Shown piece by piece: positions 23,961 through 34,112 of a stretch of DNA of 57,660 nt. Origin of the DNA: an uncultured delta proteobacterium (GTDB lineage: Bacteria > Desulfobacterota > Desulfobulbia > Desulfobulbales > Desulfocapsaceae). How positions within the stretch are numbered: the first letter of the stretch is position 1; the number at the start of each line of letters is the position of its first letter. The DNA lies in NCBI GenBank assembly GCA_903875445.1, contig CAIQWD010000079.1:1-57660 (forward strand), given 5' to 3'. The notes under the pieces are model-generated. The model was not told where the DNA came from. It did no database searches and worked only from the letters and a program-made list of their open reading frames with translations. The position numbers and the translations under genes were made by a program.

Positions 23961-25616
23961 ATGCACAAGCCTGACATTGCAGTCGGCGCAACGACCATCG
24001 GTAATGTTGTCGATATTCTGGCAGAAAACTTCGGGAACAACATTGGACTGGAGTACCATTCTCTGGACATCCGGAAAAACTTCAGTCAGTTACGAGAAAA
24101 ATTCGACGAAGTCGCTAAAGGGCTGATGGCTCTTGGCATTGCCAAAGGCGAGAAGGTTGCCATCTGGGCAAACAATCTCCCCGAATGGGTGTATACCCAG
24201 TATGGCAGTGCCCGGATGGGTGCGGTTTTGGTGACGGTGAACACCAACTATCGCAGCAACGAACTGGAATATCTCCTGCAGCAATCCGATACGACGACCC
24301 TTATCCTGACCGGTGGCATTAGAGAAGCGGACGAGTACCTCAAGGTGCTGGCAAAAGTTTGTCCGACTATAAAAGACAGCCAACCGGGAAAACTGCAGTG
24401 CGACAAACTCCCTTTTTTAAAAAATATCATTTATCTCGGCAAGGAAAAGATCGCCGGAATGTACAACTGGGATGAGGTCCTGGCGATGGGGAAACAGGTG
24501 TCGGATGCCCAGCTGAAAACCCGTCTCGACTCCCTCGCTCCGGACGATGTCATCAATATGCAGTATACTTCCGGGACCACGGGCTTCCCCAAGGGCGTTA
24601 TGCTTTCGCATACCAACCTGATAGGCAATGCCCTCAGCATGGCCGAATGCATGAAACTCACGCCTGACGATGCCATGTGTATTCCCGTGCCGTTTTTCCA
24701 CTGCTTCGGCTGTGTTATCGGCACCCTGTGCTGCATGGTATCGGGAACCACCATGGCCCCGGTTGTCTCTTTCACGGCCGCTGGTGTCTTGAAAACCGTT
24801 GAGGCCTCAAAATGCAATGCCTTGCTGGGTGTACCGACCATGTTCATCGCCGAGTTTGAGGAGATGGATAAAAATCACTATGATACCTCAAGTCTGCGTA
24901 CCGGGGTCATGGCCGGATCAACCTGTCCGGTCGAGGTGATGAAACGGGTCATCAAGGACATGGGAGCAAACGAGATGACCATCGTCTATGGTCAGACCGA
25001 GGCATCGCCCGGCATCACCCAGACCCGCGATCTCGATTCCCTGGAACTGAAAACGACAACGGTAGGCAGGGCGCTGCCCAATGTCGAGGTGAAGATCGTC
25101 CACCCGGACACCAACCGGGAAATGCCCATAGGCGAACAGGGTGAACTCTGTACCCGGGGCTACCATGTCATGAAGGGTTACTACAAGCTGCCCGAGGCCA
25201 CGGCAAAAACCATCGATGCGGATGGTTGGTTGCACACCGGCGACCTGGCGATTATGGATGCCAAGGGATATTGCAAGATCACCGGCAGAATCAAAGACAT
25301 GATAATTCGCGGTGGAGAGAATATCTACCCTCGGGAGATAGAGGAGTTCCTCTACACCAACCCGAAGGTGAAAGATATTCAGGTTGTCGGCATAACAAGT
25401 GAAAAATACGGGGAAGAGGTGGCCGCTTTTATCCAACTGAAACCGGCGCAACAGGCAACCGAAGAGGAGATAATCTCCTTTTGCAAGGATCAGATCTCTT
25501 ATTACAAGATCCCCAAATATGTCTTTTTCGTCGACCAATATCCATCAACCGCCAGCGGCAAGATCCAGAAATACAAGCTGAGGGAAATGGCCCAAAGCCA
25601 ACTGCAGAAACGGTAG
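23961..25616 (+). CDS. Acyl-CoA ligase (AMP-binding, fatty acid type)
   Basis: A 551-residue adenylate-forming enzyme that activates a carboxylic acid with ATP and CoA in the cytoplasm. Core motifs are all present: the P-loop YTSGTTGFPKGVMLSH near residue 205, VYGQTEASPG, the GWLHTGDLA hinge region, KDMIIRGGENIYP, and the catalytic Lys in TASGKIQKYKLRE. The overall pattern resembles medium/long-chain FadD-like or benzoate-independent fatty-acyl ligases; chain length cannot be read from sequence. GGGGG lies shortly before the ATG. It is third of the XRE-controlled run and would supply acyl-CoA to the downstream dehydrogenase. Confidence 0.92.
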   Translation: MHKPDIAVGATTIGNVVDILAENFGNNIGLEYHSLDIRKNFSQLREKFDEVAKGLMALGIAKGEKVAIWANNLPEWVYTQYGSARMGAVLVTVNTNYRSNELEYLLQQSDTTTLILTGGIREADEYLKVLAKVCPTIKDSQPGKLQCDKLPFLKNIIYLGKEKIAGMYNWDEVLAMGKQVSDAQLKTRLDSLAPDDVINMQYTSGTTGFPKGVMLSHTNLIGNALSMAECMKLTPDDAMCIPVPFFHCFGCVIGTLCCMVSGTTMAPVVSFTAAGVLKTVEASKCNALLGVPTMFIAEFEEMDKNHYDTSSLRTGVMAGSTCPVEVMKRVIKDMGANEMTIVYGQTEASPGITQTRDLDSLELKTTTVGRALPNVEVKIVHPDTNREMPIGEQGELCTRGYHVMKGYYKLPEATAKTIDADGWLHTGDLAIMDAKGYCKITGRIKDMIIRGGENIYPREIEEFLYTNPKVKDIQVVGITSEKYGEEVAAFIQLKPAQQATEEEIISFCKDQISYYKIPKYVFFVDQYPSTASGKIQKYKLREMAQSQLQKR

Positions 25617-25665
25617 TAAGCCGTTAAGCAAAAATAACTCGAACCATCTCACTAAAAGCGGCATA

Positions 25666-25717
25666 AGGAGCCGTAACGAAATGGAGTAAATCTTCAAGTT
25701 ATTTCGTAACGGCTCCT
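25666..25717. repeat. Perfect 17-bp inverted repeat
   Basis: AGGAGCCGTAACGAAAT (25666-25682) and its exact reverse complement (25701-25717) flank an 18-nt loop. It fills the 124-bp gap between the acyl-CoA ligase and acetoacetyl-CoA synthetase genes. No T-run follows. It may be a dispersed palindromic element, an operator or an RNA processing hairpin. No second copy was noticed in the window. Confidence 0.8.
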
Positions 25718-25740
25718 AAATTCTTTGGAAGAGGAAGGCC

Positions 25741-27690
25741 ATGGCACAACCATTATGGGAACCGTCGGAGCAACGAATTAAAGAGTCCAATATGTACCGG
25801 TTCATGCAGGGTGTGAACCGTACCTACGGAACGCAGTTCACCGATTATGATGCGTTGTACCAATGGTCTGTGACAAACATTGCCGCGTTTTGGGCGGAAA
25901 TGTGGGCTTTTGCCGGGATCAAGGCGACCATAGGCTACGATCAGGTGATCGATGATCCAATGAAAATGCCCGGCGCAAAGTGGTTTTCCGGCACCCGCCT
26001 GAATTTTGCCGAAAATCTGCTGCGTTACCGAGATGATCGGATGGCACTGGTCTTTAGGGGGGAAGACGTTGTTCGCAGGACGCTGACCTACCGCCAGCTT
26101 TTTGCAGCAACTGCCAAACTTGGAGCTTCACTCCGCAGATTGGGAGTCGTCGCCGGCGACCGGGTTGTCGGCTTTATGCCGAACATGCCGGAATCGATCA
26201 TCGCCATGCTTGCGGCCACCAGCATCGGGGCGACATGGTCTTCCTGTTCTCCGGACTTTGGTATAAAAGGTGTTCTCGACAGATTCGGCCAGACCAGGCC
26301 GAAGGTCCTCTTTACCGCCGACGGCTATTTTTTCAAGGGCAAACCCCTTGACTGCCTGGCAAAGGTCGCCGGCATTGCCAAAGAAATTCAATCTCTTGAA
26401 AAGATTATTGTCGTCCCATATACCCTGGAAAAACCCGATCTGGCCGGTCTGCCGAAAGCCGTTCTTTATGTCGATTTCATAAAAAATGATGCCGAAGAAA
26501 TCGAGTTCGCCCAGCTGCCGTTCGAGCACCCCCTCTATATCATGTATTCCTCAGGCACGACAGGCCTGCCGAAATGCATGGTGCAGAGCGCCGGCGGGGT
26601 TCTCCTGCATCAGCTGAAGGAACTCCTGCTCCACACCGACCTGAAGCGTCAGGACACCATTTTCTATTTCACCACCTGCGGTTGGATGATGTGGAACTGG
26701 CTGGTCACCTCGCTTGCCGTCGGTGCGACCCTGGTATTGTATGACGGCAATCCTTTCCATCCTGGCCCGGATGCCCTCTGGCGAATGGCCGAAGAGGAAA
26801 AAATCAGCGTGTTCGGCACCAGCGCCGGATATATCGCGGCCCTGAAAAACGCCGGGGTGAAACCGGCAAAACAGTTTAATCTGCAGGCCTTAAAGTCGCT
26901 GCTCTCAACCGGCTCTCCTCTGTCAAAAGAAGACTTTCGCTTCATCTACAAAGAGGTAAAGACCGATTTGCAGTTGGCCTCGATTTCCGGCGGATCAGAC
27001 CTCAATGGCTGCTTTGCCCTGGGTAATCCCATGGGGCCGGTGTACGAAGGAGAGCTGCAGTGTCGCGGCCTTGGCATGAAGGTTTTCGCCTATGACGAGA
27101 ACGGGTTGCCGGTGGTGGGTCGGCAGGGCGAACTGGTCTGCACTGCCGCCTTTCCCTCCATGCCCATTTCTTTTTGGGACGATAAGGATGGCAAAAAATA
27201 TCATTCGGCCTATTTCGACAGGTTCCCTGAGATATGGACGCATGGCGACTTTATCGAAGTCACCGAACGTGGTGGCTTGATCATGTACGGCAGGTCCGAT
27301 GCCACCCTCAATCCCGGCGGGGTGAGGATCGGTACGGCGGAAATCTACAGGGTCATTGAACAGATCGAGGAAGTGGCCGACAGCGTTGTGGTCAGCCAGG
27401 AATGGCAGAACGATATCAGAATTATCCTCTTTGTGAAGATGAAAGAAGGCCTTGAGCTTACTGATACTCTCCGGGACAAGATCAAAAAAGACATCAGAGA
27501 CAATGCCTCGCCGCGCCATGTACCGGCAAAGATTCTTTGGGCGCCGGATATTCCCTACACGCTCAATATGAAAAAGGTTGAACTGGCCGTGCAAAAAATG
27601 ATTCACGGTCGAGAGGTCAAAAACAAAGACGCCCTGAAAAACCCAGAGGTTCTGGATTATTTCTCCGGCATCGCTGAGCTGCAGCGGTGA
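25741..27690 (+). CDS. Acetoacetyl-CoA synthetase
   Basis: A 649-residue ligase that makes acetoacetyl-CoA from acetoacetate, ATP and CoA. Its length and sequence match the acetoacetate-CoA ligase family, not acetyl-CoA synthetase: the N-terminal ACS-type cap ([16 protein letters not shown]), [15 protein letters not shown] near residue 264, [19 protein letters not shown], and [21 protein letters not shown]. The terminal Lys region ([12 protein letters not shown]) is present. GAAGAGGAAGG precedes the ATG. With the ligase, dehydrogenase and thiolase-like genes it implies use of ketone bodies or branched-chain/leucine-type acids whose breakdown yields acetoacetate. Confidence 0.92.
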   Translation: MAQPLWEPSEQRIKESNMYRFMQGVNRTYGTQFTDYDALYQWSVTNIAAFWAEMWAFAGIKATIGYDQVIDDPMKMPGAKWFSGTRLNFAENLLRYRDDRMALVFRGEDVVRRTLTYRQLFAATAKLGASLRRLGVVAGDRVVGFMPNMPESIIAMLAATSIGATWSSCSPDFGIKGVLDRFGQTRPKVLFTADGYFFKGKPLDCLAKVAGIAKEIQSLEKIIVVPYTLEKPDLAGLPKAVLYVDFIKNDAEEIEFAQLPFEHPLYIMYSSGTTGLPKCMVQSAGGVLLHQLKELLLHTDLKRQDTIFYFTTCGWMMWNWLVTSLAVGATLVLYDGNPFHPGPDALWRMAEEEKISVFGTSAGYIAALKNAGVKPAKQFNLQALKSLLSTGSPLSKEDFRFIYKEVKTDLQLASISGGSDLNGCFALGNPMGPVYEGELQCRGLGMKVFAYDENGLPVVGRQGELVCTAAFPSMPISFWDDKDGKKYHSAYFDRFPEIWTHGDFIEVTERGGLIMYGRSDATLNPGGVRIGTAEIYRVIEQIEEVADSVVVSQEWQNDIRIILFVKMKEGLELTDTLRDKIKKDIRDNASPRHVPAKILWAPDIPYTLNMKKVELAVQKMIHGREVKNKDALKNPEVLDYFSGIAELQR

Positions 27691-27730
27691 GTACCATCTT
27701 TGTACCATATCCTCAAAACAGGGAGAAACC

Positions 27731-28900
27731 ATGAAGATATTCCCTCTTTTAAATTTTGGCCTGGGTGAAACTGCTAATCTGTTGCGTGATTCGGTACGCG
27801 ACTTCGTCAACAAGGAAATCGCTCCACTGGCGGCGGACATTGACCGCAACGACCATTTTCCGCCGGAATTGTGGCGCAAAATGGGTGAAATGGGGCTCCT
27901 GGGGATCACCGTTGCCGAACAATATGGTGGCGCGGAAATGGGCTACTTGGAGCATGTCATCGCCATGGAGGAGATCAGCCGCGGCTCGGCCTCCGTCGGT
28001 CTTGCCTATGGTGCGCACTCCAATCTCTGCGTCAATCAACTGAAACTGAACGGCACGGAGGCACAAAAACAACGCTACCTGCCGAAGCTTATCTCCGGCG
28101 AATATATCGGCGCCCTAGCCATGAGCGAGGCGGGTGCCGGCTCGGATGTCGTCAGCATGCGTCTCGCCGCCGTCAAAAAAGGCGAAAGTTACATTCTCAA
28201 CGGCACCAAGATGTGGATCACTAACGGCCCTAATGCCAATGTCCTGATCGTCTATGCCAAGACATCTCCTGAAAAATTGCATCAAGGAATAACCGCCTTT
28301 CTTGTCGAAAAAACCATGCCCGGCTTCTCAACCAGCCCGAAACTAGACAAACTCGGCATGCGCGGTTCGCCCACCTGTGAGCTGGTTTTTACTGATTGTG
28401 TGGTCCCGGAGGAACATATTCTCGGTAAATTGGACAGGGGTGTCGAGGTGCTGATGAGCGGTCTGAACTACGAACGCCTGGTGCTTACAGGTGGCCCTTT
28501 AGGCATCATGAGCGCCTGTATGGATGTGGTCCTGCCGTATATCCATGAACGTCGTCAATTCGGTCGGTCGATTGGTGAATTCGAACTGATGCAGGGGAAA
28601 ATTGCCGACATGTACGCTACCTGGAATGCTTGCAAATCCTATACCTATACGGTTGCCAAGGCTGCCGACGGCGGCGGCAACATCCGCAAGGATGCGGCGG
28701 CAGTTATCCTCTACGCCGCTGAACGGGCAACCTGGATGGCACTTGAAGCAATACAGTGTCTCGGTGGCAATGGCTATATTAATGATTTTCCCACCGGTCG
28801 ACTCCTGCGCGATGCGAAACTCTATGAAATCGGTGCCGGAACCAGTGAAATCCGCCGTATGCTGATCGGCCGGGAACTCTTTAGAGACACTGAGGATTAA
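27731..28900 (+). CDS. Acyl-CoA dehydrogenase, isovaleryl-CoA dehydrogenase type
   Basis: A 389-residue FAD flavoenzyme that oxidises acyl-CoA at the alpha-beta bond and passes electrons to ETF. Acyl-CoA dehydrogenase signatures are [25 protein letters not shown], and [13 protein letters not shown]. The [16 protein letters not shown] segment carries a Glu where isovaleryl-CoA dehydrogenase places its catalytic base, with similar flanking sequence; most other family members have theirs near the C-terminus. Leucine or isovalerate catabolism is therefore the best guess. Biotin carboxylase and HMG-CoA lyase genes needed to finish that pathway are not in the window. AGGGAGAAACC precedes the ATG, 40 bp after acetoacetyl-CoA synthetase; last gene of the run. 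Confidence 0.9.
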   Translation: MKIFPLLNFGLGETANLLRDSVRDFVNKEIAPLAADIDRNDHFPPELWRKMGEMGLLGITVAEQYGGAEMGYLEHVIAMEEISRGSASVGLAYGAHSNLCVNQLKLNGTEAQKQRYLPKLISGEYIGALAMSEAGAGSDVVSMRLAAVKKGESYILNGTKMWITNGPNANVLIVYAKTSPEKLHQGITAFLVEKTMPGFSTSPKLDKLGMRGSPTCELVFTDCVVPEEHILGKLDRGVEVLMSGLNYERLVLTGGPLGIMSACMDVVLPYIHERRQFGRSIGEFELMQGKIADMYATWNACKSYTYTVAKAADGGGNIRKDAAAVILYAAERATWMALEAIQCLGGNGYINDFPTGRLLRDAKLYEIGAGTSEIRRMLIGRELFRDTED

Positions 28901-28915
28901 TCGTTTTTTATGATG

Positions 28916-29185
28916 CTATTTTCTGGGTCTTTCAAAACAGACCGCTCCGACGGTCCCGAACCTGTTCCCGGTGGTATACTCGGAAAGATATACCATCCGC
29001 CAACCATCATACTGTGTAAAAGCGCGCTCCATGTCAGCTTTGTCTCGCATATCAACGGCCACGCAACGTGTTTCCATATAGGGATTATCTCTGTCTGAGC
29101 CCCGCATTACCGCTGAGATATTTGCCGGGGCACATCCGGACAACATAGCTGTACTCATCAATATGAGAGCAAAGATACATTTCAT
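28916..29185 (-). CDS. Small lipoprotein of unknown function
   Basis: An 89-residue protein with a short hydrophobic signal and lipobox (MLSGC, Cys18), so it should be lipidated and held in the inner or outer membrane. The mature part of about 70 residues has no recognised family; it includes a GWRMVYLSEYTTG segment and one further Cys pair (Cys41, Cys83) that could form a disulfide. AGGAGGGAAA stands upstream of the ATG, supporting expression. It is convergent with the acyl-CoA dehydrogenase gene (15-bp gap). Confidence 0.75.
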   Translation of the reverse strand: MKCIFALILMSTAMLSGCAPANISAVMRGSDRDNPYMETRCVAVDMRDKADMERAFTQYDGWRMVYLSEYTTGNRFGTVGAVCFERPRK

Positions 29186-29285
29186 GAAATTTCCCTCCTG
29201 TTGAGTGTACTCATTCTAACTTCGGATCTTACATAAAAAATGAGAATCATAGAAGGACACTACTCCAATCCATCGAAAAAAGGCA

Positions 29286-29326
29286 ATAAAAAAGGGCTTT
29301 AAGAGGCTGATATCTCTTAAAACCCT
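29286..29326 (-). terminator. Rho-independent terminator after tRNA-Pro
   Basis: On the minus strand a 13-bp stem (AGGGTTTTAAGAG / CTCTTAAAGCCCT, one G-U pair) is followed by TTTTTTATT. It stands 13 bp past the tRNA 3' end. Confidence 0.85.
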
Positions 29327-29338
29327 GTGTTTTCAATA

Positions 29339-29416
29339 TGGTCGGGATGAGAGGATTTGAACCTCCGGCCCCTAGTCCCCCAGACTAGTGCGCTAACCAG
29401 ACTGCGCTACATCCCG
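29339..29416 (-). tRNA. tRNA-Pro (anticodon GGG)
   Basis: A 78-nt tRNA with encoded CCA. The acceptor is CGGGATG/CATCCCG, the anticodon stem-loop CTAGT-CTGGGGG-ACTAG reads GGG, and the T-loop is GGAGGTTCAAATCCT. It lies downstream of merR on the same strand and could be read from the same transcript. Confidence 0.97.
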
Positions 29417-29478
29417 ATATGTGCTGCACTTTCTACCATGTGTTCTATTGGCTGTCAACAGTATCAACCGAGGAACAA

Positions 29479-29853
29479 TTATTCTTTTGTTTTAGTCAGC
29501 AGGCTTTGCAATTTTTGCAGTTCTTCTTTAATGATCTGCAGTTTTTGCGCCTGGTTGTCGGTGCTTGGTTCATCTATGGCTTGGGGTTTTGCTTCACCAC
29601 CGGTTTCCAGAAGTTTCCTCGCCCCGGCGATGGTGTATCCTTCTCCGTGCAGGAGAGCCTTAATGTGGAGAATGAGTTCCACATCCTGATAGCGATACAG
29701 CCGTTGCTGGGAATTGGCCCTTTTGGGACGAATTCCGGGAAACTCTGATTCCCAGTAACGCAGAACATGGGCCGGTACCTCGGCCAATTTTGCCACTTCA
29801 CCGATCTTAAAATAGAGCTTATCCGGTATCTGGGGTTTCATACCACCAACCAT
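29479..29853 (-). CDS. MerR-family transcriptional regulator
   Basis: A 124-residue regulator with an N-terminal MerR winged HTH (KIGEVAKLAEVPAHVLRYWESEF, residues 15-37), the second wing and a C-terminal coiled coil (AQKLQIIKEELQKLQSLL) for dimerisation. No metal- or drug-binding domain is present. This short MerR type is regularly encoded right after ihfA at the end of the pheST operon in deltaproteobacteria and other groups; its targets are not known to me. The ATG may be 29853 or 29841; neither has a well-spaced ribosome binding site. Confidence 0.88.
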   Translation of the reverse strand: MVGGMKPQIPDKLYFKIGEVAKLAEVPAHVLRYWESEFPGIRPKRANSQQRLYRYQDVELILHIKALLHGEGYTIAGARKLLETGGEAKPQAIDEPSTDNQAQKLQIIKEELQKLQSLLTKTKE

Positions 29854-29880
29854 CCCTCTATAAAAGATGCCAGGGAATTA

Positions 29881-30168
29881 CTAACTATTGACCTGCTCCC
29901 TGAGTTTTTTGCTGGGGCGAAAACTTATCGCCTGACGCTTTTTAATGGTAATTGTATCTCCGGTTCGAGGATTGCGACCTCTGCGGGGAGATTTGTTGCG
30001 CACGGTAAAGGTGCCAAAATGCACAAGTTTGATCGACTGTCCCTCGACCATGGTCTGTTTCATGCTATCGAGAAAACTGTCGACGATGAGGGAACAGTTG
30101 CTTTGGGAAAAGCCGAGTTTACCCGCCAGGGTCTCGGTCAGTTCCTTCCTGGTTAAATTGTTATTCAT
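29881..30168 (-). CDS. ihfA: Integration host factor alpha subunit (HU/IHF family)
   Basis: A 95-residue DNA-bending protein. The HU/IHF fold is plain: LTRKELTETLAGKLGFS at the N-terminus and the arm with GRNPRTGDTITIKKRQAISFRPSKKLRE. The Pro that intercalates into DNA lies in RNPRTG. The pheT-ihfA order matches that of enterobacteria, so IhfA is preferred over HU. The ATG at 30168 lies one base past the pheT stop, so translational coupling is likely; upstream ATGs inside pheT are less convincing. Confidence 0.92.
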   Translation of the reverse strand: MNNNLTRKELTETLAGKLGFSQSNCSLIVDSFLDSMKQTMVEGQSIKLVHFGTFTVRNKSPRRGRNPRTGDTITIKKRQAISFRPSKKLREQVNS

Positions 30169-30169
30169 G

Positions 30170-32614
30170 TCATGCATCACGAAATGTACCCCCAAATTGC
30201 TCTGTCAGTAAACGTAATATTTTTTCGTGGGATTTCTCCACGTTCTTTTCTGTAAGTGTTTTAGACTGTGATCTGTAGGTAATGCTCAGTGCCACGCTTT
30301 TATGACCCGACTGGATTTTTTCACCTTGGAAGACATCGAAAAGTTCACAGCTCTCAACCAGCTTGTCCGGGTGTTTGCGTACTGCAGCTATGAGTTCGCC
30401 GGCAGAAACGCCGTCCGGAACAACAATAGCGATATCTCTTTTTACCGAAGGATATACCGGCAGGCCGACAAACTTTTTAGCGATGGTCTCCGGCAGACAG
30501 ATGCCCTGAAAATCAAGGTCGAAGAAATAGACATCATGTTTAATGGAAAATCGCCTGAGTACCTCGGCCTTGATTTTACCGAGGGTGCCGAGCTTTTCAG
30601 TAGCGTGGTAAACATCGAGGCAATAGCCATTTTCCGCATACGATTCACCGCTTCCTTCCTGGGGAACGGCGAAGTGGATGCCCTCGGGATTGTCCAGGCA
30701 ACCAAGACCCATTTCCTTGAGAACAAATTCGACACAGCCTTTGGTGTCAAAGATGTCGACTGCTTCCTGTTTGAAATAAAGCGGTGAGCTTTCGCCATAG
30801 CGATTACCGGAGAGCACTCCGGCAAGTCGCATTGTTTCTACGGGTTGGATATTTTCCCCGGCGGGACTGAATACTTTACCGATCTCAAAGAGTTTGATAT
30901 CGGTCTTTTGAAAATTAATGTTTCGCCTGACATTTTCAAGTAATCCGGGTAAGAGCATGGTTCGCAGCACCCCTTGCTCCTCGCTGATCGGATTGAGCAG
31001 GCGGACAGCCTGACAACGCCGGTCATCACTTGTAAGACCTACCATCTCTGCATGTTTTTCCGAGACGAAACTGTAGTTTATCGCCTCGCTGAAGCCAGTG
31101 GAGGTAAGCCGATCGGCGATCTTGAGGCGTCGCCGGCGGTGGTTATCCTGTTCCGGGTAGCTCAGCTCGACTTTAGGCAGGGTGGTGGGGATTTTGTTGT
31201 AGCCGTAAAGGCGGGCGACCTCCTCTATCAGGTCGGCTTCCCGTTCGATATCCAGCCGAAATGACGGTGCATCGACAAGGACCACCTGATCGTCTTGCGG
31301 GCGGCAGGGCAGGCCGATTGAGCCCAGAAGACCGACGATTTCACCGGCGGTAAGGGAAATGCCCAAGAGCGACATGGTTCTGGCAACGCTCAGCTTCAGG
31401 GTTTTCGATTCTTTGCGTCCGCCGTAGTAATCAACGCCATCTTCCGGAGCCTCTCCCTCGGCCAGCTCGCAGATGAGCTGCACGGCACGATTAAGGGCAT
31501 TGATCGTGCCCTCGGGATCGACACCCCGTTCAAAGCGGTAGGATGCCTCCGATGCCAGATTGAGTTTCCTGGCAGTGCGCCTAACGGAAACCGGATTGAA
31601 GCAGGCGCTTTCCAGCAGGATAGTGGTGGTTACGTCGCTCACCTCGGAATTCTCACCGCCCATGATCCCGGCCACCGCCACCGGTTTTTCTCCGTCACAG
31701 ATCATCATCATCTCGGCATCGAGTTGGCGAATGCTGCCGTCCAGGGTGGTAAAGGTCATCTCGCTTTCCCGCGGCGCGCGAACGACGATTTTCTTTCCGG
31801 CCAAGGTGTCAAAATCGAAGGCGTGCAAAGGTTGGCCGTATTCCATCATGACAAAATTGGTGATATCGACGATGTTGTTGATCGGCCGCTGACCGATGCT
31901 AAGCAGACGCTTTCGCAGCCACCAGGGAGAGGGGCCGATTTTGACATTTTTAATCAGTCGCCCGGCATAGCGCGGGCACAGGTCGCTCGATTCAACTTCA
32001 ACGGCAAACTCAGTGCTGGTACCTTTAATCTTTGCATCACTTACCGGCAGCACCAGGGGTTTACCTAGAATTCCGGCAACTTCTCTGGCAATACCGATGA
32101 CCGAGGCACAGTCGGGACGGTTGGGTGTAAGATCAACCTCGACAAAGGTATCTTTTAAGCCAAGTGCCTCAATAAAGGCTTGGCCGTGTTCGGTGTTTGC
32201 AGGGAGTTCCATGATCCCGTCATGGGCGGTACCGAGACCAAGCTCTCTTTCCGAACAGATCATGCCGCCTGACTGAACACCACGGATCTTTGATTTGCCG
32301 ATTTTCACATCGCCGGGAAGAAGGGTGCCGGGAAGGGCAACAACCACCGCCAGGTCTTTCCGGACATTCGGGGCACCGCAGACAATCTGGTGGGTTTCTT
32401 CGCCTATTTTAACCTGGCATACAGTCAACTTATCGGCGTCGGGGTGTTTTTCGGCGGCAACTACAAGACCGGTTCGCAATGGGGCAAGTTCGTCATAGAG
32501 AGGGGTTACGGCATCCACCTCCAGGCCCAGCATGGTCAGGTGATCGGCGAGTTTCTCCGGGGCCAGGCCGCCGAGATCCACATAGTTTTGCAACCAGTCA
32601 AGGGTAAGCTTCAT
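30170..32614 (-). CDS. pheT: Phenylalanine-tRNA ligase beta subunit
   Basis: An 814-residue subunit, normal length. The N-terminal tRNA-binding/EMAP-like domain (residues 40-150, HPDADKLTVCQVKIGEE) is followed by the B3/B4 editing region (RPDCASVIGIAREVAGILG), B5 and the catalytic-like core (RREADLIEEVARLYGYN-type segment). The C-terminal ferredoxin-fold anticodon domain ends in SVALSITYRSQSKTLTEKN. It forms an alpha2-beta2 enzyme with PheS, encoded 29 bp upstream. Confidence 0.97.
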   Translation of the reverse strand: MKLTLDWLQNYVDLGGLAPEKLADHLTMLGLEVDAVTPLYDELAPLRTGLVVAAEKHPDADKLTVCQVKIGEETHQIVCGAPNVRKDLAVVVALPGTLLPGDVKIGKSKIRGVQSGGMICSERELGLGTAHDGIMELPANTEHGQAFIEALGLKDTFVEVDLTPNRPDCASVIGIAREVAGILGKPLVLPVSDAKIKGTSTEFAVEVESSDLCPRYAGRLIKNVKIGPSPWWLRKRLLSIGQRPINNIVDITNFVMMEYGQPLHAFDFDTLAGKKIVVRAPRESEMTFTTLDGSIRQLDAEMMMICDGEKPVAVAGIMGGENSEVSDVTTTILLESACFNPVSVRRTARKLNLASEASYRFERGVDPEGTINALNRAVQLICELAEGEAPEDGVDYYGGRKESKTLKLSVARTMSLLGISLTAGEIVGLLGSIGLPCRPQDDQVVLVDAPSFRLDIEREADLIEEVARLYGYNKIPTTLPKVELSYPEQDNHRRRRLKIADRLTSTGFSEAINYSFVSEKHAEMVGLTSDDRRCQAVRLLNPISEEQGVLRTMLLPGLLENVRRNINFQKTDIKLFEIGKVFSPAGENIQPVETMRLAGVLSGNRYGESSPLYFKQEAVDIFDTKGCVEFVLKEMGLGCLDNPEGIHFAVPQEGSGESYAENGYCLDVYHATEKLGTLGKIKAEVLRRFSIKHDVYFFDLDFQGICLPETIAKKFVGLPVYPSVKRDIAIVVPDGVSAGELIAAVRKHPDKLVESCELFDVFQGEKIQSGHKSVALSITYRSQSKTLTEKNVEKSHEKILRLLTEQFGGTFRDA

Positions 32615-32643
32615 AGCAGTCTTCTGATGTGTAGTGAAACAGA

Positions 32644-33657
32644 CTAGAACTGTGAGAGAAAACGCTGATCGTTTTCATAAAACAGCCGAATGTCGTCAAT
32701 CCCGTATTTGAGCATGGCGATACGCTCGATACCCAGGCCAAAGGCAAAGCCGCTATAGACCTCGGGATCGTAACCGACCATTTTAAAGACCTCTGGATCA
32801 ATCATGCCGGAGCCGAGAATCTCCAGCCAGCCGGTTTTCTTGCAGACCCGGCAGCCTTCGCCGCCGCAGATGACGCAGGCGATATCTACCTCGGCGCTCG
32901 GTTCGGTAAAGGGAAAAAACGATGGCCGGAAGCGAAGGGGCAGCTCTTTTTCAAACATTTTTCTGGTGAAGACGGTCAGTACACCTTTCAGATCGGCAAA
33001 GGAGATGTTCTTGTCGACCAGGAAGCCTTCCACCTGATGAAACATCGGGGTGTGGGTGATATCCGAGTCACAGCGATAAACCTTGCCGGGGGCAATGACC
33101 CTAAGTGGTGGCTGCTGGGCCTCCATGATCCGCGCCTGCATAGGCGAAGTATGGGTACGCAGCAGGACCGAGTCGCTGATATAAAAGGTGTCGTGCATAT
33201 CCCGAGCCGGGTGGTGGGCGGGAATGTTCAGCGCCTCAAAATTGTAATAATCCAGCTCGACATCCGGTCCTTCGGCAACAGAGAAACCGAGATTCTCAAA
33301 AATAGCACAGGTTTCTCGCATGACTAGGGTAATCGGATGCAGTTTGCCACCGGCGGGGCAGCGCCCTGGCAGGCTCAGATCGGGAGTTGCCTTGCCGGCA
33401 CTTCCTGAAGCCGTAGCCGCCAGCGCCGCTTTTTTCCCTTCGAACAGCCTTTCGATCTCGGCTTTTATGCTGTTTGCCAATTGTCCGACTCGGGGCCGTT
33501 CCTCGGCGGGCACAGTACCAAGCTGGCGCATAATGGTACTGAAATCGCCTTTGCGGCCGAGAAAACGGACGCGGAATTCCTCAAGTTGGCCACTGTCGGA
33601 AAGCTGTTCCAGACTTTTCCTGGCTTCGGTTTCTAAGCTTTGTAACTGGTGTTCCAT
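32644..33657 (-). CDS. pheS: Phenylalanine-tRNA ligase alpha subunit
   Basis: A 337-residue class II synthetase subunit that binds Phe and ATP. An N-terminal coiled coil (residues 1-90) binds tRNA. Class II motif 2 region [26 protein letters not shown] and motif 3 [14 protein letters not shown] are present. A four-Cys segment ([12 protein letters not shown]) is an added zinc-binding-like loop seen in many bacterial PheS proteins. An inverted repeat in the 98-bp gap after rplT could control it. Confidence 0.97.
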   Translation of the reverse strand: MEHQLQSLETEARKSLEQLSDSGQLEEFRVRFLGRKGDFSTIMRQLGTVPAEERPRVGQLANSIKAEIERLFEGKKAALAATASGSAGKATPDLSLPGRCPAGGKLHPITLVMRETCAIFENLGFSVAEGPDVELDYYNFEALNIPAHHPARDMHDTFYISDSVLLRTHTSPMQARIMEAQQPPLRVIAPGKVYRCDSDITHTPMFHQVEGFLVDKNISFADLKGVLTVFTRKMFEKELPLRFRPSFFPFTEPSAEVDIACVICGGEGCRVCKKTGWLEILGSGMIDPEVFKMVGYDPEVYSGFAFGLGIERIAMLKYGIDDIRLFYENDQRFLSQF

Positions 33658-33692
33658 ATTCGCTGCGAAAGGTATTGGCAGAAAGAAACAGC

Positions 33693-33728
33693 ATGCCGGT
33701 TGTTGGTTACTGGAACCAAAACCGGCAT
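33693..33728 (-). promoter_or_regulatory. Attenuator-like hairpin between rplT and pheS
   Basis: ATGCCGGTT and AACCGGCAT form a perfect 9-bp outer stem, extended inside by GGTT/AACC. On the minus strand it is followed by GCTGTTTCTTTCT, a poor T-run. It lies in the rplT-pheS gap, where enteric bacteria place pheST attenuation. No Phe-rich leader peptide was found. Confidence 0.5.
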
Positions 33729-33755
33729 ACAGAAAAAACAGAGAGGTGTGACCTG

Positions 33756-34112
33756 TTATGCGTTGGCTTCTTTAGCGATCTGCACCACTTTAGAAAAAGC
33801 GCCGGCATCAAGTATTGCCAAGTTGGCGAGTACTTTACGGTCAAGGTGTACATTGGCTTTTTTCAGACCACCCATAAATTTGCTGTAGCTCATGTCGTTC
33901 ATGTGCGTTCCGGCATTGATCCTGGCGATCCATAACTGGCGAAAATCTCTCTTTTTGGTTCGCCGGTCACGGTAGGCATAAACCAAGGCACGATCAACCG
34001 CTTCGGTGGCTGTTTTATAGAGGCGCGATTTGCCTCCCCGGTATCCTTTGGCAAGCTTCAGTACCCTGTTTCTTCTTCGGCGGGCCTTAAAACCTCGTGT
34101 TACGCGTGGCAT
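33756..34112 (-). CDS. rplT: 50S ribosomal protein L20
   Basis: A 118-residue basic ribosomal protein required early in 50S assembly. It begins [18 protein letters not shown] and contains [18 protein letters not shown] and [14 protein letters not shown], all family hallmarks. The ATG at 34112 follows AAGGAGTTTACAG; a longer in-frame start at 34205 lacks support. Confidence 0.98.
   Translation of the reverse strand: MPRVTRGFKARRRRNRVLKLAKGYRGGKSRLYKTATEAVDRALVYAYRDRRTKKRDFRQLWIARINAGTHMNDMSYSKFMGGLKKANVHLDRKVLANLAILDAGAFSKVVQIAKEANA

Noticed and set aside
26995-27909. 304-codon minus-strand frame
   Set aside because: Antisense to acetoacetyl-CoA synthetase and the dehydrogenase start, both clearly recognised.
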